Shown piece after piece: positions 25,425-35,108 of a stretch of 64,000 nt of DNA; position 1 is the stretch's first letter; every line of letters begins with the position of its first letter. The position numbers and the translations under genes were made by a program. The notes below the pieces were generated by a model that was given only the letters and a program-made list of their open reading frames with translations, was not told the DNA's origin and ran no database searches. The DNA comes from Armatimonadota bacterium (lineage in GTDB: Bacteria; Armatimonadota; Fimbriimonadia; Fimbriimonadales; Fimbriimonadaceae), in the NCBI GenBank assembly GCA_025360125.1, contig JANYCU010000013.1, positions 1 through 64,000 on the forward strand, written 5' to 3'.

Positions 25425-25739
25425 ATGGAAGAAATCAAAAATTTTAGACAAACAAGATCCGAGGGACAAATGCAGTCGCTAGTGCTTTCACTCAAAGTCT
25501 GCCCTGTCTGCGACAGCCTTACTCGGGCCGAAGCCGAACATTGTGGACTCTGTGGGTGGCGTGGCCAATTCACTACCGACGTTACGCAAGTTTCCGAGTC
25601 ACTGGCATCACTGCTCGAAAAGTGCCCAGAATTGCTCCAAACTCTGGCGCCAACATGTGCTCCGTCGTTCTTAACTCGACTCCGCGAAGTCCTCACTCGA
25701 GAAATAAAGCTTCGAAAACGCCTCGACCTAAGTGCGTAA
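25425..25739 (+). CDS. Small zinc-ribbon protein
   Basis: 104 residues. CPVCDSL (26-32) and CGLCGWRGQF (40-49) make a CxxC...CxxC zinc ribbon, followed by an acidic then basic helical tail (LTREIKLRKRLDL). There is no export signal. It stands alone next to the repeat cluster. Small zinc-ribbon proteins often contact nucleic acid or protein; the exact role cannot be told. Confidence 0.65.
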   Translation: MEEIKNFRQTRSEGQMQSLVLSLKVCPVCDSLTRAEAEHCGLCGWRGQFTTDVTQVSESLASLLEKCPELLQTLAPTCAPSFLTRLREVLTREIKLRKRLDLSA

Positions 25740-26199
<460 letters not shown>

Positions 26200-27288
26200 A
26201 TGAGCCGAAAATATCAGGTCGAAGCCGACATCACCAAAGCGTCAACCCTCCCGGCTGCCTACTACCAAGACCGCAAAGCGTTCGAAGCATCAAAGGACTG
26301 CTATTTCGCCAATAGCTGGCAATTCATCGGCGACATCAACCTCGCCAAAGTCCCCGGACAAGTATTCCCGTTCGAATTCATGCCCGGTCTCCTCAACGAG
26401 CCTCTCTTACTCACCCGAGACACCGAAGACAAACTTCATTGCATCACCAACGTTTGCACCCACCGCGGCATGACTGTCTGCGAAGGAGCAGGCAACGAAC
26501 GCTTTCTCCGATGCCGCTACCACGGACGCCGCTTCGGGCTCGATGGCAAGTTCAAATCAATGCCAGAATTCGAAGATGTCTGCGACTTCCCTTCCGAGCG
26601 AGACAATCTCCGCCCAATTCCCCTCCACCAATGGGGAAACCTCCTGTTTGCATCCCTCGAACCCGTAGCGCCATTCGAAACTATCTTCGCCCCCATCCTC
26701 GAACGCCTCTCCTGGCTCCCACTCAACGAGTTCAAATTAGACGCCAATAACTCGCGCGACTACCTCGTTCGAGCCCACTGGAGCCTCTACGTCGACAACT
26801 ATCTCGAAGGCTTTCACATCCCTTTCGTGCACACGGCCCTGAATGACATCCTCGATTACGATAGTTACGTCACCGAGACCTATGATTGGTGCAGTCTCCA
26901 AATCGCCGAAGCAAAATCCGACGAAGGAATCTTCGACCTACCAAAATCCTCACCTGACTATGGCAAGAGAATCTCGGCCTACTATTACTGGGTCTTTCCC
27001 AACCTCATGCTCAACTTCTATCCATGGGGCCTCAGCATCAACATCATTCGCCCTCATGGCATCGACACCACCAAGGTCTCATTCATCCGGTACGTTTGGG
27101 ATGAAACCAAAGTCGGTATCGGAGCCGGAGCCGACATCGACCGAGTAGAACGCGAAGATGAACAAGTCGTCGAACTGGTTCAAAAAGGATTAAAGTCACG
27201 CTTCTACGACCGAGGACGATTCTCACCAAAACGAGAAATCGGCACCCATCACTTCCATCGCCTCTTGGCTGAGAAGTTAAAGTATTAA
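26200..27288 (+). CDS. Rieske [2Fe-2S] oxygenase, aromatic ring-hydroxylating alpha subunit-like
   Basis: 362 residues from the ATG of MSRKYQVEADI; the frame is open further upstream only through a Pro-Ser stretch made by the hexamer repeat. The Rieske domain (about 45-150) has CTHRGMTVC and CRYHGRRFGLDGK, giving the Cys/His pairs of the cluster. The catalytic half has NYLEGFHIPFVHTALND, which carries the D/E..H..H iron site, and a later NLMLNFYPWGLSINIIRP and a Glu/Asp near DIDRVEREDEQV. It resembles choline/carnitine-type and aromatic oxygenase alpha subunits. No reductase gene is nearby. The substrate is unknown. Confidence 0.88.
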   Translation: MSRKYQVEADITKASTLPAAYYQDRKAFEASKDCYFANSWQFIGDINLAKVPGQVFPFEFMPGLLNEPLLLTRDTEDKLHCITNVCTHRGMTVCEGAGNERFLRCRYHGRRFGLDGKFKSMPEFEDVCDFPSERDNLRPIPLHQWGNLLFASLEPVAPFETIFAPILERLSWLPLNEFKLDANNSRDYLVRAHWSLYVDNYLEGFHIPFVHTALNDILDYDSYVTETYDWCSLQIAEAKSDEGIFDLPKSSPDYGKRISAYYYWVFPNLMLNFYPWGLSINIIRPHGIDTTKVSFIRYVWDETKVGIGAGADIDRVEREDEQVVELVQKGLKSRFYDRGRFSPKREIGTHHFHRLLAEKLKY

Positions 27289-27318
27289 GTTGCATTGAAG
27301 GAGTATTTCTTCTTCTGC

Positions 27319-27350
27319 TTCCCGGCTTCCCGGCTTCCCGGCTTCCCGGC
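27319..27350 (+). repeat. Tandem TTCCCGGC x4
   Basis: Four perfect copies of the octamer TTCCCGGC lie just after the Rieske gene, between it and the convergent Gly-rich protein gene. The array is a slippage-prone microsatellite-like tract with no coding role. Confidence 0.8.
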
Positions 27351-27419
27351 TAACGTAATTAGGGCCCGCCATAAAGACGAGCCCGGGAGTGTTTTGCTTA
27401 GGAGTTCAGCGAATTAAGC

Positions 27420-28190
27420 TTAGTTTGATGGAGGAGGATCAGCAGTAAACGCCTTTCCTTGCATCGTCTTCAATTTCGCTGCTTGATCAGCGGTCATGAT
27501 TTTGCCGAGCTCATCTTTCATTCGGTCCGTGTTCGTCTTCATCGCTGCAGTCAACTCTTCTCGAGTCATTTCCTGAGCTGTAACTTTCTGGAACAAGGCT
27601 GTATTAGCAGCTCGTTGCTTTGTCGACAAATCTTTGATCTTCGCAATTTGGTCTTCAGTCATCGCAAGCGCTTTTTGAACGTCTGCTTGAGTGATTGCCA
27701 TGTTGCCTTGAAGCTGGAGCCCGATTTCGTCAACTCGCTTCAATTGAGCTTCGCTGATGATTTCAAGGAGGTCCTTTCGAGTCTTGTCTCGTCGCTCAGC
27801 TGCTGCCTTTGCTGCTGCTGCTCGTTGCTCGTCGGTCTGTGCTGCTCCGCCGCCTGCACCGCCGCCTCGTTGGCCGCCGCCGCCATTTCCGCCGCCGCCG
27901 TTACCGCCCGCACCAGCTCCGCCGCCAGCGCCACCGCGATTGCCACGATTAGCTGCTGCATAATCGGTGATCTTGGTAACTTGTGCTTCGGTCAATCCGA
28001 GGTCAGTTTGAACGTCTTTTCGGTTAAGTAGTTGCAATTCGCTCATCTGACCGCCGCGTTGACCGCCTCGACCTTGGCCTCCGCCTTGTCGACCGCCACC
28101 GCCGCCAGCACCGCCGCCTTGGGCGAACACTAACGAAACGCTAAGGGCTGAAATAAAAAGGACAGAAATAAATTTGGTTGAAATTTTCAT
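27420..28190 (-). CDS. Exported Gly-rich protein with LTEAQ-type helices
   Basis: 256 residues. Signal peptide MKISTKFISVLFISALSVSLVFAQ. The mature start is a long Gly/Gln/Arg tract, then NRKDVQTDLGLTEAQVTKITDYA, a second Gly/Asn tract at about 80-115, and a helical C-terminal half with ALAMTEDQIAKIKDLSTKQ and IMTADQAAKLKTMQG. The repeated LTxxQ/MTEDQ/MTADQ helices recall the LTXXQ motif family of periplasmic CpxP/Spy-like proteins. It may be a periplasmic stress or chaperone-like protein; the Gly tracts are unusual for that family. A leader of about 130 bases separates it from the divergent DUF1287 gene. Confidence 0.75.
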   Translation of the reverse strand: MKISTKFISVLFISALSVSLVFAQGGGAGGGGGRQGGGQGRGGQRGGQMSELQLLNRKDVQTDLGLTEAQVTKITDYAAANRGNRGGAGGGAGAGGNGGGGNGGGGQRGGGAGGGAAQTDEQRAAAAKAAAERRDKTRKDLLEIISEAQLKRVDEIGLQLQGNMAITQADVQKALAMTEDQIAKIKDLSTKQRAANTALFQKVTAQEMTREELTAAMKTNTDRMKDELGKIMTADQAAKLKTMQGKAFTADPPPSN

Positions 28191-28325
28191 GCGTATTCTC
28201 CGCTTCCGACGAAATTACGAATTCATTACCCCCGTGTTCAGTAATAATTTCAACAAATATTACTTTTTGTTGACTTTCCTGAAAAAAGGAACTTCGGCAA
28301 ATCTCATTTGGGTTAGTCCAAGTAC

Positions 28326-28850
28326 ATGTTCGCGACGCTACTCTTGCTCCAGGCCACCATTCCCGATCGCCTTATCGCGTCCGCCCGCGATCAACTAACC
28401 TGGGGCACAACCTACGACCCAAGCTACACAACCCTCAAATATCCCGGCGGAGATGTTGACCGCAAAGTCGGAGTCTGCACTGACGTCATCATCCGTGCCT
28501 ACCGATCAATCCACCTCGATCTCCAGAAACTCATCATCGAACATAAACGTAGCCACATGGACCTTTATCCAAAGGGCAAACTCGATCCCAACATCGATCA
28601 CCGTCGCGTCAAAAACATGGCCGCCTTTTTCAAAGCTCGAAAAGCTTCCCTTCCTGTCAACTCTGACTGGAAACCCGGCGACATCGTCTATTGGAAGCTC
28701 GACTCCGGACTGGATCATGTCGGCCTACTAACCAACACAAAAGGACGCAGTGGCAAGTACCAAGTCGTCCACAACATGAGCGAACCGAAAGAAGAAGATG
28801 TCCTTGGTTCATGGAAGATCCTCGGCCACTATCGCTTTCCAAACCGCTAA
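28326..28850 (+). CDS. DUF1287 family protein
   Basis: 174 residues. After a short hydrophobic start (MFATLLLLQA) come the DUF1287 landmarks: LIASARDQLTWGTTYDPSY, YPGGDVDRKVGVCTDVIIRAYR, DPNIDHRRVKNMAAFF, WKPGDIVYWKL, and LDHVGLLTN. The Cys in VCTDVIIRA and the His in LDHVGL sit as in NlpC/P60-like cysteine peptidases, so it could act on peptides in the periplasm; this is an inference from the fold pattern. The gene is divergent from the Gly-rich protein and followed 66 bases later by DUF4349. Confidence 0.85.
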   Translation: MFATLLLLQATIPDRLIASARDQLTWGTTYDPSYTTLKYPGGDVDRKVGVCTDVIIRAYRSIHLDLQKLIIEHKRSHMDLYPKGKLDPNIDHRRVKNMAAFFKARKASLPVNSDWKPGDIVYWKLDSGLDHVGLLTNTKGRSGKYQVVHNMSEPKEEDVLGSWKILGHYRFPNR

Positions 28851-28916
28851 ATTCTTTGAACCCAGGAACGTCTGAGCTGGCACCTATGTTAATGGATTCA
28901 ATAAGAGGTCAATTCA

Positions 28917-29843
28917 ATGAAGAAGAAACTCACATCCCTATGCCTAATTGGCATGCTAGTCACCGCCTTGATTGGCTGCTCCGGAGGCTCGGCGGGCGAT
29001 TCACCTGCAATGAAACGTTCCGCAGGGATGACGCGCTCTCCAGCTTCCGAATCAGCCGGACTTGAATCCGGTGATACTGCAGCGGAAAGCAAAGTACAAA
29101 ACGGTAGGACATCCGACGAATCCCAAATTGCCGTCCCACGAAAGATCATTTACACGGGTGAGCTCCACCTTGCCTGCGAAAACCTCGAAGTTGCCACCGA
29201 AAAACTTGAATCCAGAATCAAATCCTTTGGCGGATACATTGGCAACGCCAGCCACAGCGGAAATCGGGGCACGGTTCGAGAATCAACTTGGACCATCAGG
29301 CTTCCATCCGAAAAATTCGACTCATTCATCAAATTCGCCGTCACAATCGGTGAGCTTCAATCCAATACGCGTCAAGCCCAAGACGTCAGCGAAGAATTTT
29401 ACGACGTCGAAGCCCGCCTTAAAAATAAAAAAATTGAAGAAGCCCGCCTCGTTGAGCTGCTCAAAAGAGCGACCGGGAAGTTGAGCGAAGTCCTAACTGT
29501 CGAAAAGGAACTGAGTCGCGTCCGCGAAGAAGCCGAACGAATTGAAGGCCGACTAAGATTCCTCAGAAACCAAACCGACCTCTCAACCATCACCGTTACC
29601 ATCCAAGAGATCAAGAACTTCCAACCAGAAGGTCCGCCAACTGTGAAAACCCAAGTGTCTCGCACGTTCGATGCCTCGATTGACGCCATGAAACAGCTTG
29701 GCCTTGCCGCGCTGCTCTTCGTTGTGGCCGTCATACCATGGGCTCTACCAATTGGCCTGATTATTTGGCTAATTGCGAGAAAAAGTCGGGGGCCAAAAGT
29801 GACCAATCAAGTAGAACAAATAGATGACTCACAACAAAGTTGA
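28917..29843 (+). CDS. DUF4349 lipoprotein
   Basis: 308 residues. Lipoprotein signal MKKKLTSLCLIGMLVTALIGC. The DUF4349 domain runs from about 75 to 300: VPRKIIYTGELHLACENLE, IKSFGGYIGNASHSG, WTIRLPSEKFDSFIKFA, DVSEEFYDVEARLKNKK, a coiled coil around EVLTVEKELSRVREEAERIEGRLRFL, QTDLSTITVTI, then a membrane segment (about 265-288) with short basic tail. The double anchoring (lipid and one helix) with a coiled coil between is the normal layout. Function in other bacteria is unknown. It is followed 21 bases later by the exported Hcp-like gene. Confidence 0.88.
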   Translation: MKKKLTSLCLIGMLVTALIGCSGGSAGDSPAMKRSAGMTRSPASESAGLESGDTAAESKVQNGRTSDESQIAVPRKIIYTGELHLACENLEVATEKLESRIKSFGGYIGNASHSGNRGTVRESTWTIRLPSEKFDSFIKFAVTIGELQSNTRQAQDVSEEFYDVEARLKNKKIEEARLVELLKRATGKLSEVLTVEKELSRVREEAERIEGRLRFLRNQTDLSTITVTIQEIKNFQPEGPPTVKTQVSRTFDASIDAMKQLGLAALLFVVAVIPWALPIGLIIWLIARKSRGPKVTNQVEQIDDSQQS

Positions 29844-29864
29844 GTACCTGGTAAAGTTGCGGTT

Positions 29865-30422
29865 ATGAGAGCGCGACTATTAGCTAGCTTCATCGTTGTT
29901 TCCGCCGTCGCCATTCAATCGCAAGCAGGGATGATGGCGTATTTAACGATCAAAGGTCAGAAGACCGGGGTCTTCAAAGGTGGCGTCACCCAGAAAGGAC
30001 GGGAAGGCAAGATTGCCGTGATCGCTGCCGATCACGACCTTGGGGCATCTTCAAACGCTGGTGGACGCCCCGGTCTAATTGCCAGGCGATCCAGTCAGCC
30101 GGTCAAACTCACGCTACTGCTCGATCAAGCTGCTCCATTGATTTATAACGCGATGTCAAACGGTGAAATTCTGACTGAAGTAACGGTCGATTTCTGGGCA
30201 CCTCAGGTCAAAGCTGGTCTTGGCATAGGCACCGAGGTTCAACATTACTCGATCAAGCTAACTAACGCAACCATCAGCGATGTTCACTTCGTCATGCCAA
30301 ATATCATGCACCCGGACACCCTGAAGTCGCCGGAAACCATCGAAGTCTCATTCACCTATCAAAAGATCGAATGGACCTGGAAAGATGGCGGCATCACAGC
30401 TTCAGATGACTGGAAGGGCTAA
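29865..30422 (+). CDS. Exported Hcp-like protein (T6SS Hcp family fold)
   Basis: 185 residues. Signal peptide MRARLLASFIVVSAVAIQSQAG. The Hcp-type core begins with MMAYLTIKGQKTGVFKGGV and continues with GREGKIAVIAADHDLG, PVKLTLLLDQAAPLIYNAMSNGEIL, HYSIKLTNATISDV and the C-terminal ETIEVSFTYQKIEWTWKDGG, ending ASDDW as in many Hcp proteins. It shares the final SFTYQKIEWT with the protein at 19636. A Sec signal on an Hcp-fold protein is atypical and no other T6SS component is in the window. It probably is a periplasmic or exported ring protein. Confidence 0.85.
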   Translation: MRARLLASFIVVSAVAIQSQAGMMAYLTIKGQKTGVFKGGVTQKGREGKIAVIAADHDLGASSNAGGRPGLIARRSSQPVKLTLLLDQAAPLIYNAMSNGEILTEVTVDFWAPQVKAGLGIGTEVQHYSIKLTNATISDVHFVMPNIMHPDTLKSPETIEVSFTYQKIEWTWKDGGITASDDWKG

Positions 30423-30532
30423 CAACCCATAAATCAACCATTCGAAAGGCAATTCCAACGAATTGCCTTTCAATATTTTGGTCCCTTCGATCTCGCGACC
30501 AAAACAACCTCTGGCCGTCCCAAACTTAAGGA

Positions 30533-31447
30533 ATGAAGCCCTTTGCTGTTTTCCACGAGCACCCAGAGTGGTTTGCTCCCCTCTTCGCCGAGCTCGACGC
30601 CCGCGGCATTCCCTACGAGAAACTGGATGCGTCGGCAACCATCCTTGACATCAACGAATCCCTGGCCGACAAGTATTCACTTTTCGTCAATCGGATGAGC
30701 CCGTCGTCCCATTTACGTGGGCATCAAAGTGGCATCTTTCATACCCAATCAGTCCTCGCCCATGCCGAAATTACCGGCGTGCCCGTCGTCAACGGGGTCA
30801 AGGCGTACTCCTACGAAATAAACAAATCGAAGCAACTTAGCCTGCTTGCATCCCTCAACTTGGGATATCCGGCTTCCAGAGCCATCAACGATGCCTCCCT
30901 CGCTCTCAAGGCATCCGAGGGGCTAAGATTTCCTGTCGTCGTAAAGGCAAACATCGGCGGTAGCGGAGCCGGCATCGTCCGCTACAATTCCAAAGAAGAA
31001 CTCGCTGGCGCGGTCAACACCGCATCGATTGAGCTTGGTCTCGATGGCACCGCCCTCGTTCAAGAATATGTTCCTGCTAGAGATGGGCACATCACCCGAG
31101 TAGAAACGGTGGGAGGAAAATTCATTTACGCCATCGACATCTTTTCATCGGGAGACAGCTTCAATTTGTGCCCCGCAGACATCTGCCAGATCGGAGACCA
31201 AAAGCCCGCCATCCGAATCGAAGCTACAACTCCGACCGACGAAGTCATCAAGAGCGTCGAACAGATCTCCGCCGCTGCCGGGCTCGATGTCGGCGGGATA
31301 GAACTCATGATCGATGACCGGGACGGCAAAGTCCTCTTCTACGACATAAACGCGCTTTCAAACTTTGTCGGCGACTGGCCAAGAATCCTCGGTTACAATC
31401 CGCACGTGCAACTTGTCGACCACTTCCTGTCGTTAGCCAGTCGCTAA
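30533..31447 (+). CDS. ATP-grasp ligase, RimK/LysX-like
   Basis: 304 residues. The N-terminal Rossmann-like part (1-95) is followed by the ATP-grasp: a KSKQLSLLASLNLGYPASR lid, FPVVVKANIGGSGAGIVRY, TALVQEYVPARDGHITRVETV, and the metal-site end GGIELMIDDRDGKVLFYDINALSNF. The Asp and Asn of FYDINALSNF match the Mg2+-binding D/E..N. Members join an amino acid or glutamate to a carboxylate (RimK, LysX, glutathione-like synthetases); the substrate here is unknown. The gene is convergent with the TonB-dependent receptor gene, overlapping by four bases at their stops. Confidence 0.85.
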   Translation: MKPFAVFHEHPEWFAPLFAELDARGIPYEKLDASATILDINESLADKYSLFVNRMSPSSHLRGHQSGIFHTQSVLAHAEITGVPVVNGVKAYSYEINKSKQLSLLASLNLGYPASRAINDASLALKASEGLRFPVVVKANIGGSGAGIVRYNSKEELAGAVNTASIELGLDGTALVQEYVPARDGHITRVETVGGKFIYAIDIFSSGDSFNLCPADICQIGDQKPAIRIEATTPTDEVIKSVEQISAAAGLDVGGIELMIDDRDGKVLFYDINALSNFVGDWPRILGYNPHVQLVDHFLSLASR

Positions 31448-33894
31448 AACCGCCCGAAAATTGACAACCCAATCCGCCGTCCTTGCATAAACCGCGTGCC
31501 ACTAAACGCCGACTGAAAGTTAATAACCGTTCGGCTATCGAACAAATTTGATACATCAAAATTTAGTCCGCCCTTTCCTTTGAACAACTGCTCACCCGTC
31601 GAATAGTGCAAATCAACCTGCGAACGAGGATTTCGACTCTCACTCGGAGCAATTGGGCTGCTCGCAAGGCCAGAACCATAGTCCAAAGTAGCAGAAAAAC
31701 TCGCCCCACTTTTCCACGTAAACGCTGCCCCAACCCCAACCGTATGTCGCTGATCGTGGTCATTAAAATCAGGAACGCCAGCTCCCGTACTATCAACTCC
31801 ATTTGGTTTCGCCGCACTCAGCGAATAGTGAAGATAAGAATCCCACCCGCCCCCTTTCGGCGCTCCAATATCGTAGCTAACCTCAACTCCGTGAACACCA
31901 CCGCGGGCCAGATTAACCGCACTATAAAGTCCAATCTGACTGCCCGGAATAAATAGCCCAGTGTCGACCTGATTCGTTATGTCCTTATAGTAGTAGGCCA
32001 CGGTCACGCTTCGATTGCTGGCCAATTTCTTGGTAACCGCAAAGTCGTATTGATTCAACGTCTCCGGTTGAATGGCTGCTCCAACTACCGCGCCTTGCGC
32101 GAGAGGCGGCGTATTGAACAGGTGATTGTAAGCCGCACGAAAGACCGTTTTTGAGTCTGATTGATACTCAAGATTCACCCGAGGAGAAAGCTCAAAGGTC
32201 GAAATATTCGCCTGACCCAGATTCTGCGCTTGCGAATACCAATCTCCGCGTAAGCCATAGTTCGCCGTAAACTTCCCTGCCCTATAAGTGTCCTGAATAT
32301 AAGCCGCTTTATAACTCCCAGTCCGATGTACATTGAGGGTCGGTATCGCTCCAGTTGCAGTGAAGACTGGATTGCCATTGATATCTAATACTGCACTTGT
32401 AGTGCCAGCCGGAGCAAGATTCGGTGCGATCGCCGCCAAAGCGTCCAATGCCAGCTGCGACCCTGGTTCAATATGGTAAGACTCATTCCCACTCTGAGAG
32501 TCGAGCAAAAATCCTGACTTGATCTGATGCGCACCGCGCTTCACGTCCCAGTTGCCCGAAAGCTGAAAGTGATGTATGTTTCGAATCGCAGTCGGGCTGA
32601 ATTCAATGCTGCTATCAACGGGAAGGTTATTCTGGTCCAAGGTTGGGTTATTGCTCGAAACATCTTGGCCGCTGTGCAAAACCGTGAATGCCATCTGAAA
32701 AGACTCCGTTTTCGTGATCTTGCGGCTGAAATTCACCGTAGCAAACTCACTGACCTCCTTCTGATTGATATCCTGTCCAACTTGTTGCTGACTTCCAAGC
32801 AACATTGGCGCAGCCCCCAACAAACCAGAATTGCTCCCATTCACATCAGGACGGGTTCCATCTGCATTTCGCAAGCCAAATAAGCCGAAGCCTTGACCTG
32901 CCTGGGCAAAAGAAATCGGCAGACCAGCTCGGTTGGCAATCTGAGTACTCCCTGGACTATTGCTTAAGGTCACCGTGAGCGCGTCCTTCGAATTCGGAGT
33001 AAATCGAAGCTTCGTAAAGTAACTGCTCGAGGACCCGTCGTTATGGGCGGTTTGGTTATCGGGTTGAGGCGACTCTTGAGCGTTGCTCGTCCGATTTTTC
33101 GCAATATCGACAACTGCGTTCGCCTTGGTACCAAGCGGACTGACATAGGTAAGTTGTCCCGAAAACGTATTGAAGCTACCGCCAACGAGAGTGTAATCCG
33201 CTTTCGTTTGCTTCACATCAGCCAAAGTTATAATGTTGAGAATCGCGGCTGTCTGCCCACCAAACTCGGGCGCAAAACCGCCCGTAATCATCTCCAACGA
33301 TTGAATCGTGCTCTGGACGACGATTGATCCTTGTCGACCTGAAAGTGTATCCGGCAACGGCACTCCATCCACGACATAGGCGATTTCGCCATGCTCACCC
33401 CGAACGTGCGCCTGTCCCGCCGAGTCTTCCGCAACGCCCGCTTGACCCTTGGTCAACTTGTTATTGTCATTGCCTCCGCCACCTCCACCAAACTTCTTGA
33501 GATCCGTATTATCTCGAATGGTTGAAGCCGTCGTGCCTGCAGATTTGGGCTTTAACCGAGTTGCCGTAACTTTGATCGAAATCTCTTTGATCGGAAGGTC
33601 ATCCTTCTGCAGAATCGTTAGTGTTTCTCCTGCCGGAATTGTAATCAAGGTTGGTGCTGTGTCGCCCTTGGCCTCGACCATCCATTCCACCGTGTTGAAT
33701 TCAACCGACCGCTTGGTTCCCGTCCGGATTTCATACTCGCGGCCAGCAGAATCGACAAGAGTAATCTTGCCTTCAACTGGCTTTCGCGTGACTGGATCTA
33801 CCACGACAAAACAAACGTGGTTTAAGCCCCTCGCATAGGCGCACGGCAAGGCGGCCAAGACCGTCGCCAACGATAATAATCGAAGTTTAACCAT
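31444..33894 (-). CDS. TonB-dependent outer-membrane receptor
   Basis: 816 residues. Signal peptide ends near AYARG (residue 22). A carboxypeptidase-like beta domain (23-115, VVVDPVTRKPVEGKITLVD) precedes the plug at about 125-240 (AHVRGEHGEIAYVVDGVPLPDTL, SLEMITGGFAPEFGGQTAAILNI). The rest is a beta barrel of alternating strands ending in an aromatic residue, ISIFGRF. A Gly/Asn-rich linker FGGGGGGNDNNKL lies at the plug start. It takes up a bound metal complex or other substrate with energy from the TonB-ExbBD complex encoded directly upstream. A CsoR-like site ahead of exbB suggests a link to copper or another metal. Confidence 0.88.
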   Translation of the reverse strand: MVKLRLLSLATVLAALPCAYARGLNHVCFVVVDPVTRKPVEGKITLVDSAGREYEIRTGTKRSVEFNTVEWMVEAKGDTAPTLITIPAGETLTILQKDDLPIKEISIKVTATRLKPKSAGTTASTIRDNTDLKKFGGGGGGNDNNKLTKGQAGVAEDSAGQAHVRGEHGEIAYVVDGVPLPDTLSGRQGSIVVQSTIQSLEMITGGFAPEFGGQTAAILNIITLADVKQTKADYTLVGGSFNTFSGQLTYVSPLGTKANAVVDIAKNRTSNAQESPQPDNQTAHNDGSSSSYFTKLRFTPNSKDALTVTLSNSPGSTQIANRAGLPISFAQAGQGFGLFGLRNADGTRPDVNGSNSGLLGAAPMLLGSQQQVGQDINQKEVSEFATVNFSRKITKTESFQMAFTVLHSGQDVSSNNPTLDQNNLPVDSSIEFSPTAIRNIHHFQLSGNWDVKRGAHQIKSGFLLDSQSGNESYHIEPGSQLALDALAAIAPNLAPAGTTSAVLDINGNPVFTATGAIPTLNVHRTGSYKAAYIQDTYRAGKFTANYGLRGDWYSQAQNLGQANISTFELSPRVNLEYQSDSKTVFRAAYNHLFNTPPLAQGAVVGAAIQPETLNQYDFAVTKKLASNRSVTVAYYYKDITNQVDTGLFIPGSQIGLYSAVNLARGGVHGVEVSYDIGAPKGGGWDSYLHYSLSAAKPNGVDSTGAGVPDFNDHDQRHTVGVGAAFTWKSGASFSATLDYGSGLASSPIAPSESRNPRSQVDLHYSTGEQLFKGKGGLNFDVSNLFDSRTVINFQSAFSGTRFMQGRRIGLSIFGRF

Positions 33895-34688
33895 TATTCA
33901 ACCTTAAAATTAATTCGAAACCGCACTCGCTGTTCAGATGCCTGGCCATCAATAGTCGCAGGCTTAAATCGATACTTCTTCGCCGTCTCAAGCCCAATTC
34001 GATCAAGTTCCTTGATTCCAGTAGAGCCCGAAATCGTAACGTTGATCGGGTGCCCTCCACTATCGATTTGTGCTTCAACAACCAAAGTCTTGTCGAGCGG
34101 CTCTGATCGGAGGTCATCGGGAATTTCTGGCTCAGGGGCATCAAGAACAAATGCCTCGACAATCTTCCTTGCCTTCGCCACTGGCGTCTTGGTTGGTTCA
34201 GTCTTTGGCGGATCTTTCTTTAGTTCTGGCTCCGGTGACTTCGTGACTTTCGGTTCCGTCACAGGTTCCTTTTTGACTTCAGACTCAGTTTTTGGTGCAG
34301 TCTTCCCCGCATCCGGTACCTTTCCAGCGGTGCCTGATCCCGATTCGGCTTTCGGCCCATTTCCATCTCCTGCCCCTCCCACTGGTCCGCTGGTCACGAC
34401 CTTGGGCTGAGGAAGATTGTTACCCTTTGCCTTGTCCGAGGCTTTAGAATCCGAAGACTTATGTTCGATCTTTTTGGCTTCCTTCTTTGCCTTCTCTTTG
34501 GCTTGCTCAGGCGAGTCTTTGGGGCTATTCAACAACATGACAATATGACTGTCGCCCTTTCCGCGACCAATATTCTTGAACGCTCCGTAGTGTGCCGCAA
34601 TAGGTAAAGCGATGAGGTGAACCACCACCGAAATCAAGAGAATTCGAGTGAGAAGTGGGTTGCCTTTTCGTCGCTTTCGTCGTGCCAT
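33894..34688 (-). CDS. tonB: TonB-family energy transducer
   Basis: 264 residues. One membrane segment at about 13-33 (LLTRILLISVVVHLIALPIAA) follows a basic start (MARRKRRKG). A long Lys/Pro/Glu-rich periplasmic linker occupies 55-170. The C-terminal TonB domain (about 185-264) has LDKTLVVEAQIDSGGHPINVTI, GLETAKKYRFKPATIDGQ and a final VRFRINFKV. It bridges the inner-membrane ExbBD motor to the receptor's TonB box. It follows exbD by 3 bases and overlaps the receptor gene by one base, so all four genes form one operon. Confidence 0.9.
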   Translation of the reverse strand: MARRKRRKGNPLLTRILLISVVVHLIALPIAAHYGAFKNIGRGKGDSHIVMLLNSPKDSPEQAKEKAKKEAKKIEHKSSDSKASDKAKGNNLPQPKVVTSGPVGGAGDGNGPKAESGSGTAGKVPDAGKTAPKTESEVKKEPVTEPKVTKSPEPELKKDPPKTEPTKTPVAKARKIVEAFVLDAPEPEIPDDLRSEPLDKTLVVEAQIDSGGHPINVTISGSTGIKELDRIGLETAKKYRFKPATIDGQASEQRVRFRINFKVE

Positions 34689-34691
34689 AAC

Positions 34692-35108
34692 TTACTTCCT
34701 ATTGGTGGCGAAGGCAAACGCCATCACGCCCGCCTGCCGGGCCTCGTCCATCACCGAAACCACCGTTCCGTAAGGCACCTTGTCATCCGAGTTCACCGTC
34801 ACCAAAGTTTTACTCGTCACTCCCAAGGCTTTCAACTTTGCCCCAAGCTGGTCCAACTTGATCGGCGAAGTGTTAAGAAAAATTGCTCCATTGGGCTGAA
34901 GCGTGATCGTGACCGTTTGAGAACGTTCGTCCTTTCCCGTCGAAGCTTTTGGCAAGTTGACGGGAATGCCGTTTTGAACTGCCATTGCCAAGCTAGCTAC
35001 CATGAAAAAGAACAGCAAAAACATCATCACGTCGATCATCGGAATGACGATAATTTCTGGTTCTTCGATCGCTTTGCGCCGACCAATTTTGACGCGACTT
35101 TTCATCAC
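34692..35108 (-). CDS. exbD: ExbD/TolR proton-motive motor protein
   Basis: 138 residues, the normal size. The N-terminal membrane helix MIDVMMFLLFFFMVASLAM carries the conserved Asp (in PMIDVMMFLL) needed for proton flow. The periplasmic domain ends with VSVMDEARQAGVMAFAFAT. Together with ExbB it turns the proton gradient into motion of TonB. It overlaps exbB by one base and precedes tonB by three bases. Confidence 0.92.
   Translation of the reverse strand: MMKSRVKIGRRKAIEEPEIIVIPMIDVMMFLLFFFMVASLAMAVQNGIPVNLPKASTGKDERSQTVTITLQPNGAIFLNTSPIKLDQLGAKLKALGVTSKTLVTVNSDDKVPYGTVVSVMDEARQAGVMAFAFATNRK

Noticed and set aside
27319-27350. A CRISPR-like array
   Set aside because: The unit is eight bases with no spacers. 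No CRISPR array or Cas gene was seen anywhere in the window.
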